A stretch of 64,000 nucleotides of DNA from Paenibacillus_AR mesotrionivorans (GCF_046098205.1 NZ_JBJURJ010000010.1:62001-126000), one strand, 5' to 3'. Counted from the stretch's first letter, positions 9,363 through 17,524 are shown. Notes: generated by a model from the sequence alone, not told the origin. Numbers and translations are program-made.

Positions 9363-9549
9363 TCTAACGGCGGTGAGAGACGCTATTTGCCCCAAAACGG
9401 GGTGCTGCAAAATCTAACGGAAGCAGGAGACGTTATTGGGCTAAAAAAGGGGGTTCGGCGGGGTAAAAAGCTCAAATAGCGGCTGTGGCCGCCGTTAGAT
9501 TTTTTGAAGCGGTGTTTTCGCTGAAATAAGGTCTCTGGCCGCCGTTAGA
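9363..9549. repeat. Four-unit inverted element 1 (two direct, two inverted units, 50-bp period)
   Basis: Four copies of a ~26-bp unit beginning TCTAACGGCGG and ending GCTATTT lie at 9363-9388 and 9413-9437 (plus) and 9474-9499 and 9524-9549 (minus). Unit starts are exactly 50 bp apart within each half. The 24-base linkers of the two halves also share an AAAAC core and an A-run. No ORF with a credible ribosome site covers it. It lies in the 516-base gap between the TetR operon promoter and the end of the helicase gene. Confidence 0.85.
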
Positions 9550-9555
9550 ATCTGG

Positions 9556-9682
9556 CAAATAAATATTCATCGAGTTTCATTCCTTACCGGGAAAGAAGTC
9601 TCTTGGAGGCTCAAAAGCCGCCAAAAAACTCGCCCTCAAGTCACTTCTTCCCTCCCAGTCATTCCACAAGAATATTTATTTG
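9556..9682. repeat. 127-bp inverted-repeat segment between element 1 and the helicase gene
   Basis: A perfect 13-bp terminal inverted repeat, CAAATAAATATTC (9556-9568) and GAATATTTATTTG (9670-9682), encloses further complementary pairs: CGAGTTT with AAACTCG, GGGAAAGAAG with a CTTCTTCCC-like stretch, and a GGCT-AAAA-loop-AGCC hairpin. No coding potential is seen. It may be a MITE remnant or a structured 3' region of the helicase transcript, which ends at 9702. Confidence 0.5.
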
Positions 9683-9701
9683 CTCGTTTAGCCCCAAGCT
9701 T

Positions 9702-11996
9702 CTAAACCAGCTCCAGCAGCCCCATCTCCAGGCAGGTTTCCAGGTCGAAGGTTTTCACCCCAGCTGTAAAGCGGATGCTGATTTCCTTATGCGTCAGACC
9801 GGAGATGGTGCCGCTGCCGAACACCCGGTGCTTGACGGACTGCCCCTTGGCCAGGTCGGACCGCTGGCGGACGGCGTTGGAATTGGCGGCAGCCTGCCGG
9901 CGAGAAGCCCGCTGGGTGTTCGCACCTTGCCGGGACGCGGCAGTCTGTTTCCTTTGCTCTGCTATCTGTTTGCTCAGCCCCGAAGCCTGTTTATTCTGCC
10001 CTTCCGCCCGTTTGCTCTCTGCCTGCTGCTCCGGCGGATTGAGGATATTCCTCACATCGCTGATAAACCGGGATTCGGAGGTTTTTTCCCCGTCCCGCTC
10101 CTTGTAGGAGATCATCTGGAGGTTCACCTTGGCCCGAGTCATGCCTACATAAAACAGCCTGGCCGCCTCCTCCATCAAGGCCTGCTTCACCTCCGGCGTC
10201 CCCCGGTCATCGTCCTTGGAGGGAATAACCCCCTCCACCAGATCGATCATGTACACATGCTCGAATTCCAGACCCTTGGCGCTGTGGAAGGTGGAGAAGG
10301 TGACGGCATTTTGCCCCTTGCGCCGTTTGGATTTCTTGAGCTCCGCCTCCAGATGCTTCAGCCGCTCGTGGAATTGCACCATGGTCTCCAAACCCTCTGC
10401 AATCCCCTCCAGCGTGTTCAGAATCCCCAGCAGATACTCCTTGCGGAAGCCCAGCCGTTCGCACATCCGCTCGATGGCTTTTTCGTAACCCAGCTTCCCG
10501 CGGATGGTCTTGATGGCATCCAGAGGGGGAGTGCCACGCATCTGTTCGAAGGTTTCCTTGCATTCCTGCAGAAGCTTCACCTGGTAATCCTGGATGGGCG
10601 CATACTGCTGGAGGTTATCGAACACGGACTCATTGTTGTCGATGCCTCTTACGGACTCCATCTGCTGGCGGGTAATGTACGCGTTCAGCTTCAAATGGAT
10701 TTTCTCCAGAATATCCGTCCGTTTGTCCGAAAAGGTTAACCGCATAAAATTCAATACGTCCTCAACCATCCAATGGCTAAAGAACCGGACATCCGCATCC
10801 TTCATATAAAAGGGGATCCCCGCCCTGTCGAAGGCGTTCATGAGCGCAATGGAGGAGGAATTGTTCCGGTACAGAATCGCCGCTCCGCTAAGGTCCTCAA
10901 TGCCTTTTATCTCCTGAACAAGATACTGGGTTTGGGATTCATAACGTGAAAAGCTCTTGTGCTTAATCCTTCCGCGTGAAGGATTATGGGTGAACATATT
11001 CTTGGCGTAGCGGTTCTTATTGCGCTTAATAAACGCATTCGCCACATGAACAATCCCCTTGGACGAACGGTAATTTTGCTCCATATAAAGAATGGCCGCA
11101 TTGGGATACACGTCCCGAAACCGGAGGAGGTAGGAGGGTTCGGCTCCCCGCCAGCTGTAGATGGACTGATCATCATCCGCCACAATGCACAGGTTCCCAT
11201 GCTCCCGGGCCAGCTTCTCGGCAATGGCATGCTGGACCAGGGAGGTATCCTGGCCTTCGTCGATGAGAAGGTAATCGTAGCGCCGCTGGTATTTGCGCAG
11301 CAGCTCCCCGTCCTCCTCCAGCGCCAGCTCCGCCCAAGTGAGCATATCGTCGAAATCCACCAGCAGGCTGGAATGCCCCGACTGCTTAAACCTCTCGTAC
11401 TCCTGGAGAACCAGCTCCGCCTGGGGCACATCGCATTTAACGGACTTCCACTCGTCCGGCGGCAGCATCTTGTTTTTGATAAAGCTGATATAGGTGGTCA
11501 AATCCTCCAGCTGGTCATCCGTTATCCGCTCGCGGGCAACAGAGCTGTAGAGGTCCCGGAGAATGATTTTTTTGTGGAGGGGCAGCTGGCCGTTCTCCTG
11601 GAGGATTTCCTGCTCTTCTGTGGAGATGTCGCCCTCAATGATCTTGAAGGTCGTTTTCCTCTTCCAGAAATACTCCCGCATCACCTCGAAGGCGAGGCTG
11701 TGTATGGTGGAGAAGTCCACAGGCGGCAGCTCCGGGAAAAACCGGCTGAACCGCTCCTTCATATCCATTGCCGACGCCTTGCTGAAGGTGACCGCCTTAA
11801 TCCGCGAAGGGGCCACCCCCTTCTCCTGTATTAAATAGCCGGTCCGCATAATAATCGTTGTGGTTTTGCCGGAGCCAGGTGTAGCTAACAGCAGCATCGG
11901 CCCTTCGGTTTGCACCGCGGCCTTCGCTTGCACCTCATTCAATTCCACACCAAGCTCCGCTTTTTTCCGCTGAAAAAATCCGGCTGTGTCTCTCAT
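9702..11996 (-). CDS. UvrD/PcrA-like superfamily 1 DNA helicase
   Basis: A 764-aa helicase with the full SF1A motif set: motif I (LLATPGSGKTTT, near residue 38), motif II (LLIDEGQDTS), motif III (VADDDQSIYSWRGAEP), motif IV (MEQNYRSS), motif V (TFHSAKGLEFEHVYMIDLVEG) and motif VI (LFYVGMTRAK). After a basic, Gln/Ala-rich linker it ends in a Tudor-like module (HRVFGSGTISGLTHKEISIRF), as in PcrA, where that module contacts RNA polymerase. It should unwind DNA 3' to 5' with ATP. It is longer than a minimal helicase but lacks nuclease motifs, so it is not AddA. As it stands alone it is probably a PcrA/UvrD paralog rather than the essential pcrA, which normally sits beside ligA. Confidence 0.9.
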   Translation of the reverse strand: MRDTAGFFQRKKAELGVELNEVQAKAAVQTEGPMLLLATPGSGKTTTIIMRTGYLIQEKGVAPSRIKAVTFSKASAMDMKERFSRFFPELPPVDFSTIHSLAFEVMREYFWKRKTTFKIIEGDISTEEQEILQENGQLPLHKKIILRDLYSSVARERITDDQLEDLTTYISFIKNKMLPPDEWKSVKCDVPQAELVLQEYERFKQSGHSSLLVDFDDMLTWAELALEEDGELLRKYQRRYDYLLIDEGQDTSLVQHAIAEKLAREHGNLCIVADDDQSIYSWRGAEPSYLLRFRDVYPNAAILYMEQNYRSSKGIVHVANAFIKRNKNRYAKNMFTHNPSRGRIKHKSFSRYESQTQYLVQEIKGIEDLSGAAILYRNNSSSIALMNAFDRAGIPFYMKDADVRFFSHWMVEDVLNFMRLTFSDKRTDILEKIHLKLNAYITRQQMESVRGIDNNESVFDNLQQYAPIQDYQVKLLQECKETFEQMRGTPPLDAIKTIRGKLGYEKAIERMCERLGFRKEYLLGILNTLEGIAEGLETMVQFHERLKHLEAELKKSKRRKGQNAVTFSTFHSAKGLEFEHVYMIDLVEGVIPSKDDDRGTPEVKQALMEEAARLFYVGMTRAKVNLQMISYKERDGEKTSESRFISDVRNILNPPEQQAESKRAEGQNKQASGLSKQIAEQRKQTAASRQGANTQRASRRQAAANSNAVRQRSDLAKGQSVKHRVFGSGTISGLTHKEISIRFTAGVKTFDLETCLEMGLLELV

Positions 11997-12034
11997 ACTC
12001 TTCCGTTCCTTTCTTTTGCTAAACCCTTACTGGC

Positions 12035-12043
12035 ATTATATCA
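12035..12043 (-). promoter_or_regulatory. Extended -10 promoter of the helicase gene
   Basis: On the minus strand the sequence TGATATAAT combines a consensus TATAAT box with a TG extension, 39 bases before the helicase ATG. A clear -35 box is not seen, which fits extended -10 promoters. Confidence 0.55.
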
Positions 12044-12059
12044 TGTTGTGCAAGAGCAG

Positions 12060-12101
12060 AAAAAAACCGGGCGGACATCAGAGTACCTGACATCCATCCG
12101 G
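12060..12101 (-). terminator. Intrinsic terminator of the SDR gene
   Basis: On the minus strand a long stem (CCGG plus GGATGTCAG pairing with CTGATGTCC and CCGG, including two G-U pairs) closes on a GTACT loop and is followed by seven T residues. It lies about 48 bases after the SDR stop and just upstream of the helicase promoter. Confidence 0.75.
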
Positions 12102-12148
12102 CTGAAACGGAAAAGCTGCCGCGAAGTGAGCGGGTTTTCAGATACGAC

Positions 12149-12943
12149 TTAGAATATGGTAGGCACCATTCCCCCGTCCATCCGGATTGGAGAGCCCCTG
12201 AACGCAGACGCATGGGGGCTGCATAGGAATACAGCCAATCTGCCGATTTCCGCAGGGCGGATAAACCGCTGAATCTCCGATTGGGGCAGGCTGGAAGCCA
12301 TAAACGCCTTTTCTTTTTCGGAAAAGGTCAACTCTTCGTTAGCATACAACCCCTCTATGATGTTCTGCACCTGCTCGGACAGGGTTGGTCCAGGCATAAT
12401 CGTGTTCACCGTCACCTCTGTCCCCCTGGTTAAATCCGACAAGCTTTTGGACAGGGACAGCAACGCGGATTTGGTCATGGCATATTGCGGCATTTGACCG
12501 GAGGGCATAACCGCCTCTTCACTGGCGATGAACAGCACCCGGCCGGATTGATTATCTATCATTTGGGGCAGATAGAATCGGGACAGGCCATGGGCGGCAA
12601 AAACGTTGGTGCGAAAGTATCTCTCCAGCACCGCATCATCCACATCCTCATGCTTCATAAGCTCGTAGATGCCCATATTGTTCACCAGAATATCCACCTG
12701 GGGGAACTTCCGGAACAGCGCTTCCCGCTGACCAATGTCCACAAGATCAGCTGCGGCATTCTGCGGGCTGGTATCGGGGAAAGCAGATTTCAGCTCCTTC
12801 ACCGTCTGCTCCGCTTCCTCCTCGCTGCGGCCGTTCACATATACATGCACACCTTCTTTGGCAAGCTCAAAGGCGATGGCCTTTCCGATCCCTTTGGTTG
12901 AACCTGTAACCAGAGCTGTTTTGTTGTGTAATCCCATATCCAT
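12149..12943 (-). CDS. Short-chain dehydrogenase/reductase
   Basis: A 264-aa classical SDR. The Rossmann signature TGSTKGIG is near residue 13, the NNMG motif follows beta-4, and the catalytic triad is a Ser in IASEEA with YAMTK. It should oxidise or reduce an alcohol/carbonyl with NAD(P)H; the substrate is unknown. The ATG at 12943 is preferred: AGGAG lies nine bases upstream, while the frame upstream adds only 11 residues without a ribosome site. A transcription terminator follows the stop. The region upstream holds two direct repeats next to the AraC regulator gene, suggesting AraC-controlled expression. Confidence 0.88.
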   Translation of the reverse strand: MDMGLHNKTALVTGSTKGIGKAIAFELAKEGVHVYVNGRSEEEAEQTVKELKSAFPDTSPQNAAADLVDIGQREALFRKFPQVDILVNNMGIYELMKHEDVDDAVLERYFRTNVFAAHGLSRFYLPQMIDNQSGRVLFIASEEAVMPSGQMPQYAMTKSALLSLSKSLSDLTRGTEVTVNTIMPGPTLSEQVQNIIEGLYANEELTFSEKEKAFMASSLPQSEIQRFIRPAEIGRLAVFLCSPHASAFRGSPIRMDGGMVPTIF

Positions 12944-13023
12944 GCCAGATGTCTCCTTCCAAGGCAGTTTGTTCAATGGATCGAGACTATCTTACCTTGG
13001 AGGGACGGCTGAAGTAACTAGCG

Positions 13024-13065
13024 GGCAACGCCAACATTCTAGCTGGACACGCCAATCACTATTCT
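13024..13065 (-). promoter_or_regulatory. 21-bp-spaced direct repeats, candidate AraC-family operator
   Basis: Two direct copies of GGnnACGCCAA begin at 13024 and 13045, 21 bp apart, i.e. two helical turns on one face of the DNA. AraC/XylS activators bind repeats with this spacing upstream of -35. The repeats lie between the stop of the AraC gene and the start of the SDR gene, about 80-120 bases upstream of the latter. The link to this regulator is inferred from position. Confidence 0.55.
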
Positions 13066-13068
13066 CGG

Positions 13069-14064
13069 TTAAATGATGCCAACTCCGGAATGAAGCAAAC
13101 GCCAATTGGAGGGGGTATCGCCTTCCCAGGACCGGAACGCCCGGTAGAAGGAATTCTGGTCTTCGTAACCGATAAGGAAGGCCACCTCCTTCAGGTCCAG
13201 TGACGGGTCCGTCAGGTATATCCGTGCCAGCTCATGCCTGGCTTCGGATAAAAGAAGCTTGAAGCTGGTATTTTCCCCGGCCAGCTGGCGCTGCAGAGTA
13301 CGGGCACTTACCCCCAGCTCCCTGGCAACTGTCTGCACATCCGGAACCCCGGCGGTAAGGCTGCGTTTTAGAATCCATTTCACGGCTTCGGTTGTGGAGC
13401 GGGACTGCTGCTCTTCCAACGAACGCTCCACAGCGGGAGTCAGAATCTCCAGCAATTCATCATTGTACGTAAGAAACGGCCGGTCCAAATCCCTGCGTTG
13501 CAGCACCAGCCGGTTGTTGGACGCACAGGTCCGTACCGGACATCCGAAATATGCCTCCAGTGCCTGCACATCTCCCATCGCCTGGGCAAATTCCACCCCC
13601 CGCGCGGTAAGCGGCAGTCCTGTTCCCCGGCGGCCCAGCTCCAGGAGGAATGCCAGTGTGATGCCAGTGAGCACGGGTGGTCCAGCTTCACCGGGAGTTG
13701 ACCAGGCCAATTCAATGATGCAGGAATCCCCTTCCTCGGTGATCCGCAGGCTTTCGGGAGGACACATCTGTTTATAACGGACCATCCGGTTCAGCGCATC
13801 GCCGTAACTGCGGGCATGATAGGTTGCCAGGACGGAGGGAGGGTATTGGGCGGTTTCAAAGGCAGCCGCCAGCCGGATGATGGCTTGCGCCGTGTCCCCG
13901 GTAACATCCGCATAGGCCTGCCACACGGCATAATATTGGGGTGCAGTCAGGACCGGCTGCGTCGCAACACTAAGCGGCAGCCCCGCTTTAAGGGCTATTT
14001 CCTCTGCAGCAATGCCCAGTTGGCCCAAGCCGGCCCAGATGCCAGGGGGCATTCTAATATTCAT
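13069..14064 (-). CDS. AraC-family regulator of the OruR/ArgR-like type
   Basis: A 331-aa regulator. The N-terminal ~230 residues resemble the arabinose-binding-like domain PF12625 found in Pseudomonas OruR-type regulators (LAFLLELGRRGTGLPLTARGVEFA ... LEAYFGCPVR). The C-terminal ~100 residues are the double helix-turn-helix (VARELGVSARTLQRQL and EVAFLIGYEDQNSFYRAFRSWEGDTPSNWR). The frame is open 35 codons further upstream, but the ATG at 14064 overlaps the stop of the preceding membrane-protein gene by one base (TGATG), which fixes the start and indicates translational coupling. The SDR gene downstream, preceded by spaced repeats, is a likely target. Confidence 0.88.
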   Translation of the reverse strand: MNIRMPPGIWAGLGQLGIAAEEIALKAGLPLSVATQPVLTAPQYYAVWQAYADVTGDTAQAIIRLAAAFETAQYPPSVLATYHARSYGDALNRMVRYKQMCPPESLRITEEGDSCIIELAWSTPGEAGPPVLTGITLAFLLELGRRGTGLPLTARGVEFAQAMGDVQALEAYFGCPVRTCASNNRLVLQRRDLDRPFLTYNDELLEILTPAVERSLEEQQSRSTTEAVKWILKRSLTAGVPDVQTVARELGVSARTLQRQLAGENTSFKLLLSEARHELARIYLTDPSLDLKEVAFLIGYEDQNSFYRAFRSWEGDTPSNWRLLHSGVGII

Positions 14065-14705
14065 CACACGTTCCCAACCTTCCTGTCCAGCAATCGAATC
14101 CCCACCAGCATCAGCCAAGCGGTGAAAACAAGCTGTATCGCCAATACCGCCCCATTCCCCATCAGCCACGGGTAGGCGCTAGCAAAGGCTAACACTCCTG
14201 TCAAAAACCCCAGATAAGCCGCGGGTTTGCCGATTGGACTTTTCCGGATGGCAAAGGACAAGAGGATGATAGCTAAGCCAAATATAAGAAAAGCCAAATG
14301 TAATCCTCCATAGTACAGGCTTAGCACAAGCCTATAGCTTTCGGGAGACAACTCGATATCATAAACGGGATAGACCAGCCGGCCCAACACCACAACCAGG
14401 ATCATATAAACAGGGATGTTTAGAGCCAATAAGCCACAGCCCAATAAGGCTTTGATCAGATCCGTCTTTGCCAGCACCCGGTATATAGCAACAACGGCGG
14501 GAATCAGCAGCAGCGCGGCAAACACCAACAGTTCATCCGCCATGGAAAGCTGGAGCTTCCATTCCGCCAGCCAGGCCAAAAGCTCCCCGTCCGGCGCCGG
14601 GGGATGGGGTACGGGCAAAAGAAACAGCTGCTGCGCCAAAAATAAAATCCCGGAGAGAATACAGGCTATCCCTCCAAGTTGAATCACGCCCATCTTCGAT
14701 TTCAT
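14064..14705 (-). CDS. Hypothetical multi-pass membrane protein
   Basis: A 213-aa protein with about six hydrophobic helices (GGIACILSGILFLAQQLFLL; ELLVFAALLLIPAVVAIY; LLALNIPVYMILVVVLG; GLHLAFLIFGLAIILLSFAI; YLGFLTGVLAFASAYPW; AIQLVFTAWLMLVGIRLL). It is reminiscent of DUF4386-type membrane proteins, but I do not recognise a defining motif. The start at 14705 is chosen because the hydrophobic region begins shortly after it; earlier in-frame ATGs exist. It overlaps the AraC gene by one base, so the pair forms one operon. Function unknown; sensing or transport linked to the regulator is possible. Confidence 0.7.
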   Translation of the reverse strand: MKSKMGVIQLGGIACILSGILFLAQQLFLLPVPHPPAPDGELLAWLAEWKLQLSMADELLVFAALLLIPAVVAIYRVLAKTDLIKALLGCGLLALNIPVYMILVVVLGRLVYPVYDIELSPESYRLVLSLYYGGLHLAFLIFGLAIILLSFAIRKSPIGKPAAYLGFLTGVLAFASAYPWLMGNGAVLAIQLVFTAWLMLVGIRLLDRKVGNV

Positions 14706-14776
14706 ACCATGCGGTACCCCTCTCATTCCGGGTTTGTCCGGACAATGTTCATCCCAGACAATTTTACCACATGCAA

Positions 14777-14807
14777 GAAAAAACTCCCTCATCTATTGAT
14801 GAGAGAG
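14777..14807 (-). terminator. Intrinsic terminator of the VOC gene
   Basis: On the minus strand the stem CTCTCTCATC / GATGAGGGAG (one G-U pair) with a four-base loop is followed by TTTTTT. It lies 14 bases after the VOC gene stop. Confidence 0.8.
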
Positions 14808-14820
14808 GTTCAATCAGCAC

Positions 14821-15270
14821 TTACTTCAGTCTTTCATCATACATCAATTGGATCTGAATGCCGAAGGGGTCTTGGACAATGCCATAGGCTTTGCTGAACA
14901 CATTCGGTCCCAGCGGGAGAATCACGGTCACTCGGTCATCTCCGGTCAAGCTGTTATAAAATTCGTTGATCTCCTCCAGATCCGCACTCTGTATGCATAG
15001 TGAAGTGTTATTGCCCACCGTATACGCCTCTCCGGCATCCATCGTCTCCTCCGCCAGCATAATCTTGGTTTTGCCGATGGTCAGCACTGAGTGGGTGACG
15101 TGGTTCCTGTTTTCGTCGGTCAGCCTCACGGAGCTGTCCCGTTTAGCCATGTCCGCATAGGTAATAAGCAGGTGCTGCTCAGCCTTAAGGTGCTTTTTGT
15201 AGAAATCCACCGCTTCCTTCGCTCTGCCGTTCATAGACAGGAAAATTGCGGCTTCCAGGGTTGCGCTCAT
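14821..15270 (-). CDS. VOC-superfamily (PhnB/glyoxalase-like) protein
   Basis: A 149-aa protein of the PhnB-like 3-demethylubiquinone-methyltransferase/glyoxalase fold (FLSMNGRAKEAVDFYKKHLKAE, LMLAEE-like strand, YGIVQDPFGIQIQLMYD). Such proteins form beta-alpha-beta-beta-beta modules and often bind a metal or small substrate; the chemistry here is unknown. The ATG at 15270 has AAGGAG eight bases upstream; the open frame before it has no ribosome site. The WYL regulator is transcribed divergently 124 bases away, so the two may share control. Confidence 0.82.
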   Translation of the reverse strand: MSATLEAAIFLSMNGRAKEAVDFYKKHLKAEQHLLITYADMAKRDSSVRLTDENRNHVTHSVLTIGKTKIMLAEETMDAGEAYTVGNNTSLCIQSADLEEINEFYNSLTGDDRVTVILPLGPNVFSKAYGIVQDPFGIQIQLMYDERLK

Positions 15271-15393
15271 TGTTCCATCTCCTTTTCGGACTATAGGATA
15301 ACGGCCAACTGTCATTCCATTGAGCAGCCGCCGTAAGCCCAGTATAATATAAAAAGGTTTCAAGAATTGACACCTTATATAGGAGCCAAAATA

Positions 15394-16332
15394 ATGAAAA
15401 GACCGGAGCGTCTGCACGAAATGATGCGTTATCTGAACAACCGGGAATTCTTCAATCTCCATGACTTAATGGATGAATACAGCATCTCCAAAAGCACAGC
15501 CCTCCGGGATATTGAAGCCTTGGAGCAGCTTGGCATGCCGATTTATTCCGAACACGGCAGGAACGGTGGGTATGCTATTCTGAAGAACAGCCTGCTTTCC
15601 CCTATTTCCTTCACCATGGATGAGATTTACGCCCTTTATTTTGCCATGCTTACCCTGGAGGCTTACGAATCTACCCCGTTTCATCTTAACATCCAGAAGC
15701 TGCACGAAAAGTTTGAGCGCTGCCTCTCGGAGAACCAGCAAAAGCAGATTCAGCGCATGAAAAAGGTGCTTCAATTTGAAGTGGTTCCCCATAAGCACGC
15801 CAGTTTATTCTTGGACAAAATTCTCAAAAGCATCCTGAATGAAAACAGCTGTACCATCCTTTACTCCAAACCTGGGCAAAAGAAATCCATTCCAGTGCAA
15901 TTCTACAAAATATCCGCCCGGTTTGGCCAATGGTATGCCTCGGGAATGGAGCTGGCGTCCTGCCGCCACCGGGTTTTCCGCTGTGACCGGATTGAAGAAG
16001 TGGAAGAAATGGAGACCCGGCCGCCTTTTACCCTTGACGAGCTTCTGGCCCGTTCGGTGGACATCTACCGTTCGGAACAAAGCATCCCTTATGAAGTGGA
16101 AATCTCGGCGGAAGCCAAGGATCTGTTCCATAAGGAGCATTACCCTTCCATGACGCTGGAGGAGGGAGAGCCCCCGGTAATCAGAGGCTTCTACAACCCG
16201 GGTGAGGAGGGTTTTACCGCTGCTTATTTCACCCGGTTCGGCACGCATGTCTTGTCAGTCAAGCCGGACCCGCTTAAGCAGCTGATCCGGGATCACCTGA
16301 ATAGTCTGCTGCGGCATTATCAGACCCTATAA
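15394..16332 (+). CDS. HTH/WYL-domain transcriptional regulator (YafY-like)
   Basis: A 312-aa regulator. An N-terminal DeoR-like winged helix is seen (RPERLHEMMRYLNNREFFNLHDLMDEYSISKSTALRDIEALEQLGMPIYSEHGRNGGY), followed by a linker and a WYL-type ligand domain (VQFYKISARFGQWYASGMEL) and a C-terminal WCX segment. WYL regulators bind nucleotides, nucleic acid or small ligands. The ATG at 15394 has GGAG eight bases upstream; nine upstream in-frame residues are not favoured. It diverges from the VOC gene, its probable target. Confidence 0.87.
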   Translation: MKRPERLHEMMRYLNNREFFNLHDLMDEYSISKSTALRDIEALEQLGMPIYSEHGRNGGYAILKNSLLSPISFTMDEIYALYFAMLTLEAYESTPFHLNIQKLHEKFERCLSENQQKQIQRMKKVLQFEVVPHKHASLFLDKILKSILNENSCTILYSKPGQKKSIPVQFYKISARFGQWYASGMELASCRHRVFRCDRIEEVEEMETRPPFTLDELLARSVDIYRSEQSIPYEVEISAEAKDLFHKEHYPSMTLEEGEPPVIRGFYNPGEEGFTAAYFTRFGTHVLSVKPDPLKQLIRDHLNSLLRHYQTL

Positions 16333-16342
16333 TCCTGTGGAG

Positions 16343-16495
16343 ATGGGCTTCCATAATGTCCATTTCAACTTCCGCTTGTATCAAACCCGGATCGCCGAAA
16401 TCTTCCAAGGGGAAACCCCCAGCCGCAACAACGGACAGCTGGCGGTGGTTCCGCCTCCCCAAGGCTTCCCGGTTGTAACGGGGCTGACTTTTTAA
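16343..16495 (+). other. Short open frame or gene remnant in the 183-base gap
   Basis: A 50-codon open frame reads MGFHNVHFNFRLYQTRIAEI and continues to GFPVVTGLTF with a protein-like composition, but its only ribosome-site-like sequence (GTGGAG) abuts the ATG. The frame continues upstream into the end of the WYL gene. It could be the tail of a decayed gene. I do not recognise it, and nothing else is seen in this gap. Confidence 0.25.
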
Positions 16496-16515
16496 TGTCA
16501 CAATCAATACCCGCT

Positions 16516-16989
16516 TTACGAGCCGGAGCCTGCCTGCTGCTGAGCCGGCTCCAATTTGCCGCATAAAGCCGCGATCCGGTTATGCCGGGTTTCTTCTTTT
16601 TTGGCCAGCTCGATGAACTGGATCTGCTCGCGCTTTAAGTAATCCGGCTGATTCAGGAAAGCCTCCAGCACCTGCCGGCTCTCCAAACCTTCCTCAATAT
16701 AGGCCGGCAGAACGACCTGACGGATATCCTTGTTCTCCTTCAGGACCACATGGACACAATCCCCAAGCTCCTTGCCCACTGCCCGCCGGATCATTTCGTT
16801 ATAAACAAAATAATGCCCGTTTTTGGAGGGAAGCAGGGTATGCTCGAACGTATGGCCGTCCACCGTGATGTGGACAGGCACCTTCCCGTTGGTGCCGAAG
16901 GCGTCTTCGGCAGGCTGTGGAAAGTAGACCACCTTCCACTTTATTTTCCCCTCCAGCATGTGGATGCCGCTGTCAAACTCATACACCAT
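16516..16989 (-). CDS. DUF1905 plus YdeI/OmpD-associated domain protein
   Basis: A 157-aa protein. The first ~90 residues match DUF1905 (KWKVVYFPQPAEDAFGTNGKVPVHITVDGHTFEHTLLP, a small beta-barrel-like domain). The rest matches the 'bacteriocin-protection, YdeI or OmpD-associated' domain (QVLEAFLNQPDYLKREQIQFIELAKKEETRHNRIAALCGKL). YdeI-like proteins have been linked to peptide-antibiotic tolerance in enterobacteria, but the mechanism is unknown. AAGGAGG eight bases before the ATG fixes the start. It lies 13 bases downstream of the SMI1/KNR4 gene and is the last gene of this cluster. Confidence 0.85.
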   Translation of the reverse strand: MVYEFDSGIHMLEGKIKWKVVYFPQPAEDAFGTNGKVPVHITVDGHTFEHTLLPSKNGHYFVYNEMIRRAVGKELGDCVHVVLKENKDIRQVVLPAYIEEGLESRQVLEAFLNQPDYLKREQIQFIELAKKEETRHNRIAALCGKLEPAQQQAGSGS

Positions 16990-17002
16990 CGCGTTTCCCT
17001 CC

Positions 17003-17488
17003 TTATTCGGGATACTTCAGATTGGCCATAAACTCTGAAAAGGAATTGGCTACCTTGAAGGTATTGTTATCCTCGGTAGACTCTTCAAAAACGAAGTCAT
17101 CAGAGAAAAGATCACAAGCATAAATTCCCCCAGTACCATCATCCTCCGTTAACAGCATGATGAATAAACCGCCTACACCACCCGTATAACAATCTCCTAT
17201 CATCAAGGTGGTCCCGTCGAGACCGTAATTGAAATTGTAATGATAGTTTTTCTCCAGACAGGTCCCTTGGGGGGTATTAAAATCCAGCCCATACAACGTG
17301 TTCAACTCGACAGTTTTATTGATCCCGGGAATAACAAAACAAGGTTCCCCCCTGAAGATTACTCCGTTGTAATCAAGCAAAAACTGACGGTAATCCATTG
17401 GTAGATCGACTCCTATTTTCTCACAGAACGCATCGATCCTAGCCGTAGCCGCTTGAGGGCCCCGTTGTTTCATAGATTCTTCCTTCAT
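17003..17488 (-). CDS. SMI1/KNR4 (SUKH) family protein, candidate immunity protein
   Basis: A 161-aa protein with the SUKH fold signature: an N-terminal helix (RIDAFCEKIGVDLPMDYRQFLLDYNGVIF), a central GDCYTGGVGGLFIMLL-like strand region and a terminal helix (VANSFSEFMANLK). SMI1/KNR4 proteins are common immunity proteins of contact-dependent toxin systems, though some have other roles. The ATG at 17488 is preferred (AAGGGGG eight bases upstream) over a GTG six codons earlier. It follows the ankyrin gene by 36 bases. No cognate toxin gene is visible here. Confidence 0.83.
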   Translation of the reverse strand: MKEESMKQRGPQAATARIDAFCEKIGVDLPMDYRQFLLDYNGVIFRGEPCFVIPGINKTVELNTLYGLDFNTPQGTCLEKNYHYNFNYGLDGTTLMIGDCYTGGVGGLFIMLLTEDDGTGGIYACDLFSDDFVFEESTEDNNTFKVANSFSEFMANLKYPE

Positions 17489-17524
17489 CTTTGCTTCCCC
17501 CTTCACAATTCTTCGTTCATCCCG

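Noticed and set aside
9363..9549. CRISPR array
   Set aside because: The 26-bp units and ~24-bp linkers recall repeats and spacers, but there are only four units, half of them inverted, no leader and no cas genes; the same holds for the other three elements.
9603..10739. A 378-codon plus-strand frame opposite the helicase gene
   Set aside because: Antisense to conserved helicase motifs; its first part crosses the palindromic segment at 9556-9682.
16333..16515. Minus-strand frame running from the DUF1905 end through the gap
   Set aside because: It starts inside the DUF1905 gene in another frame and has no ribosome site or recognisable sequence.
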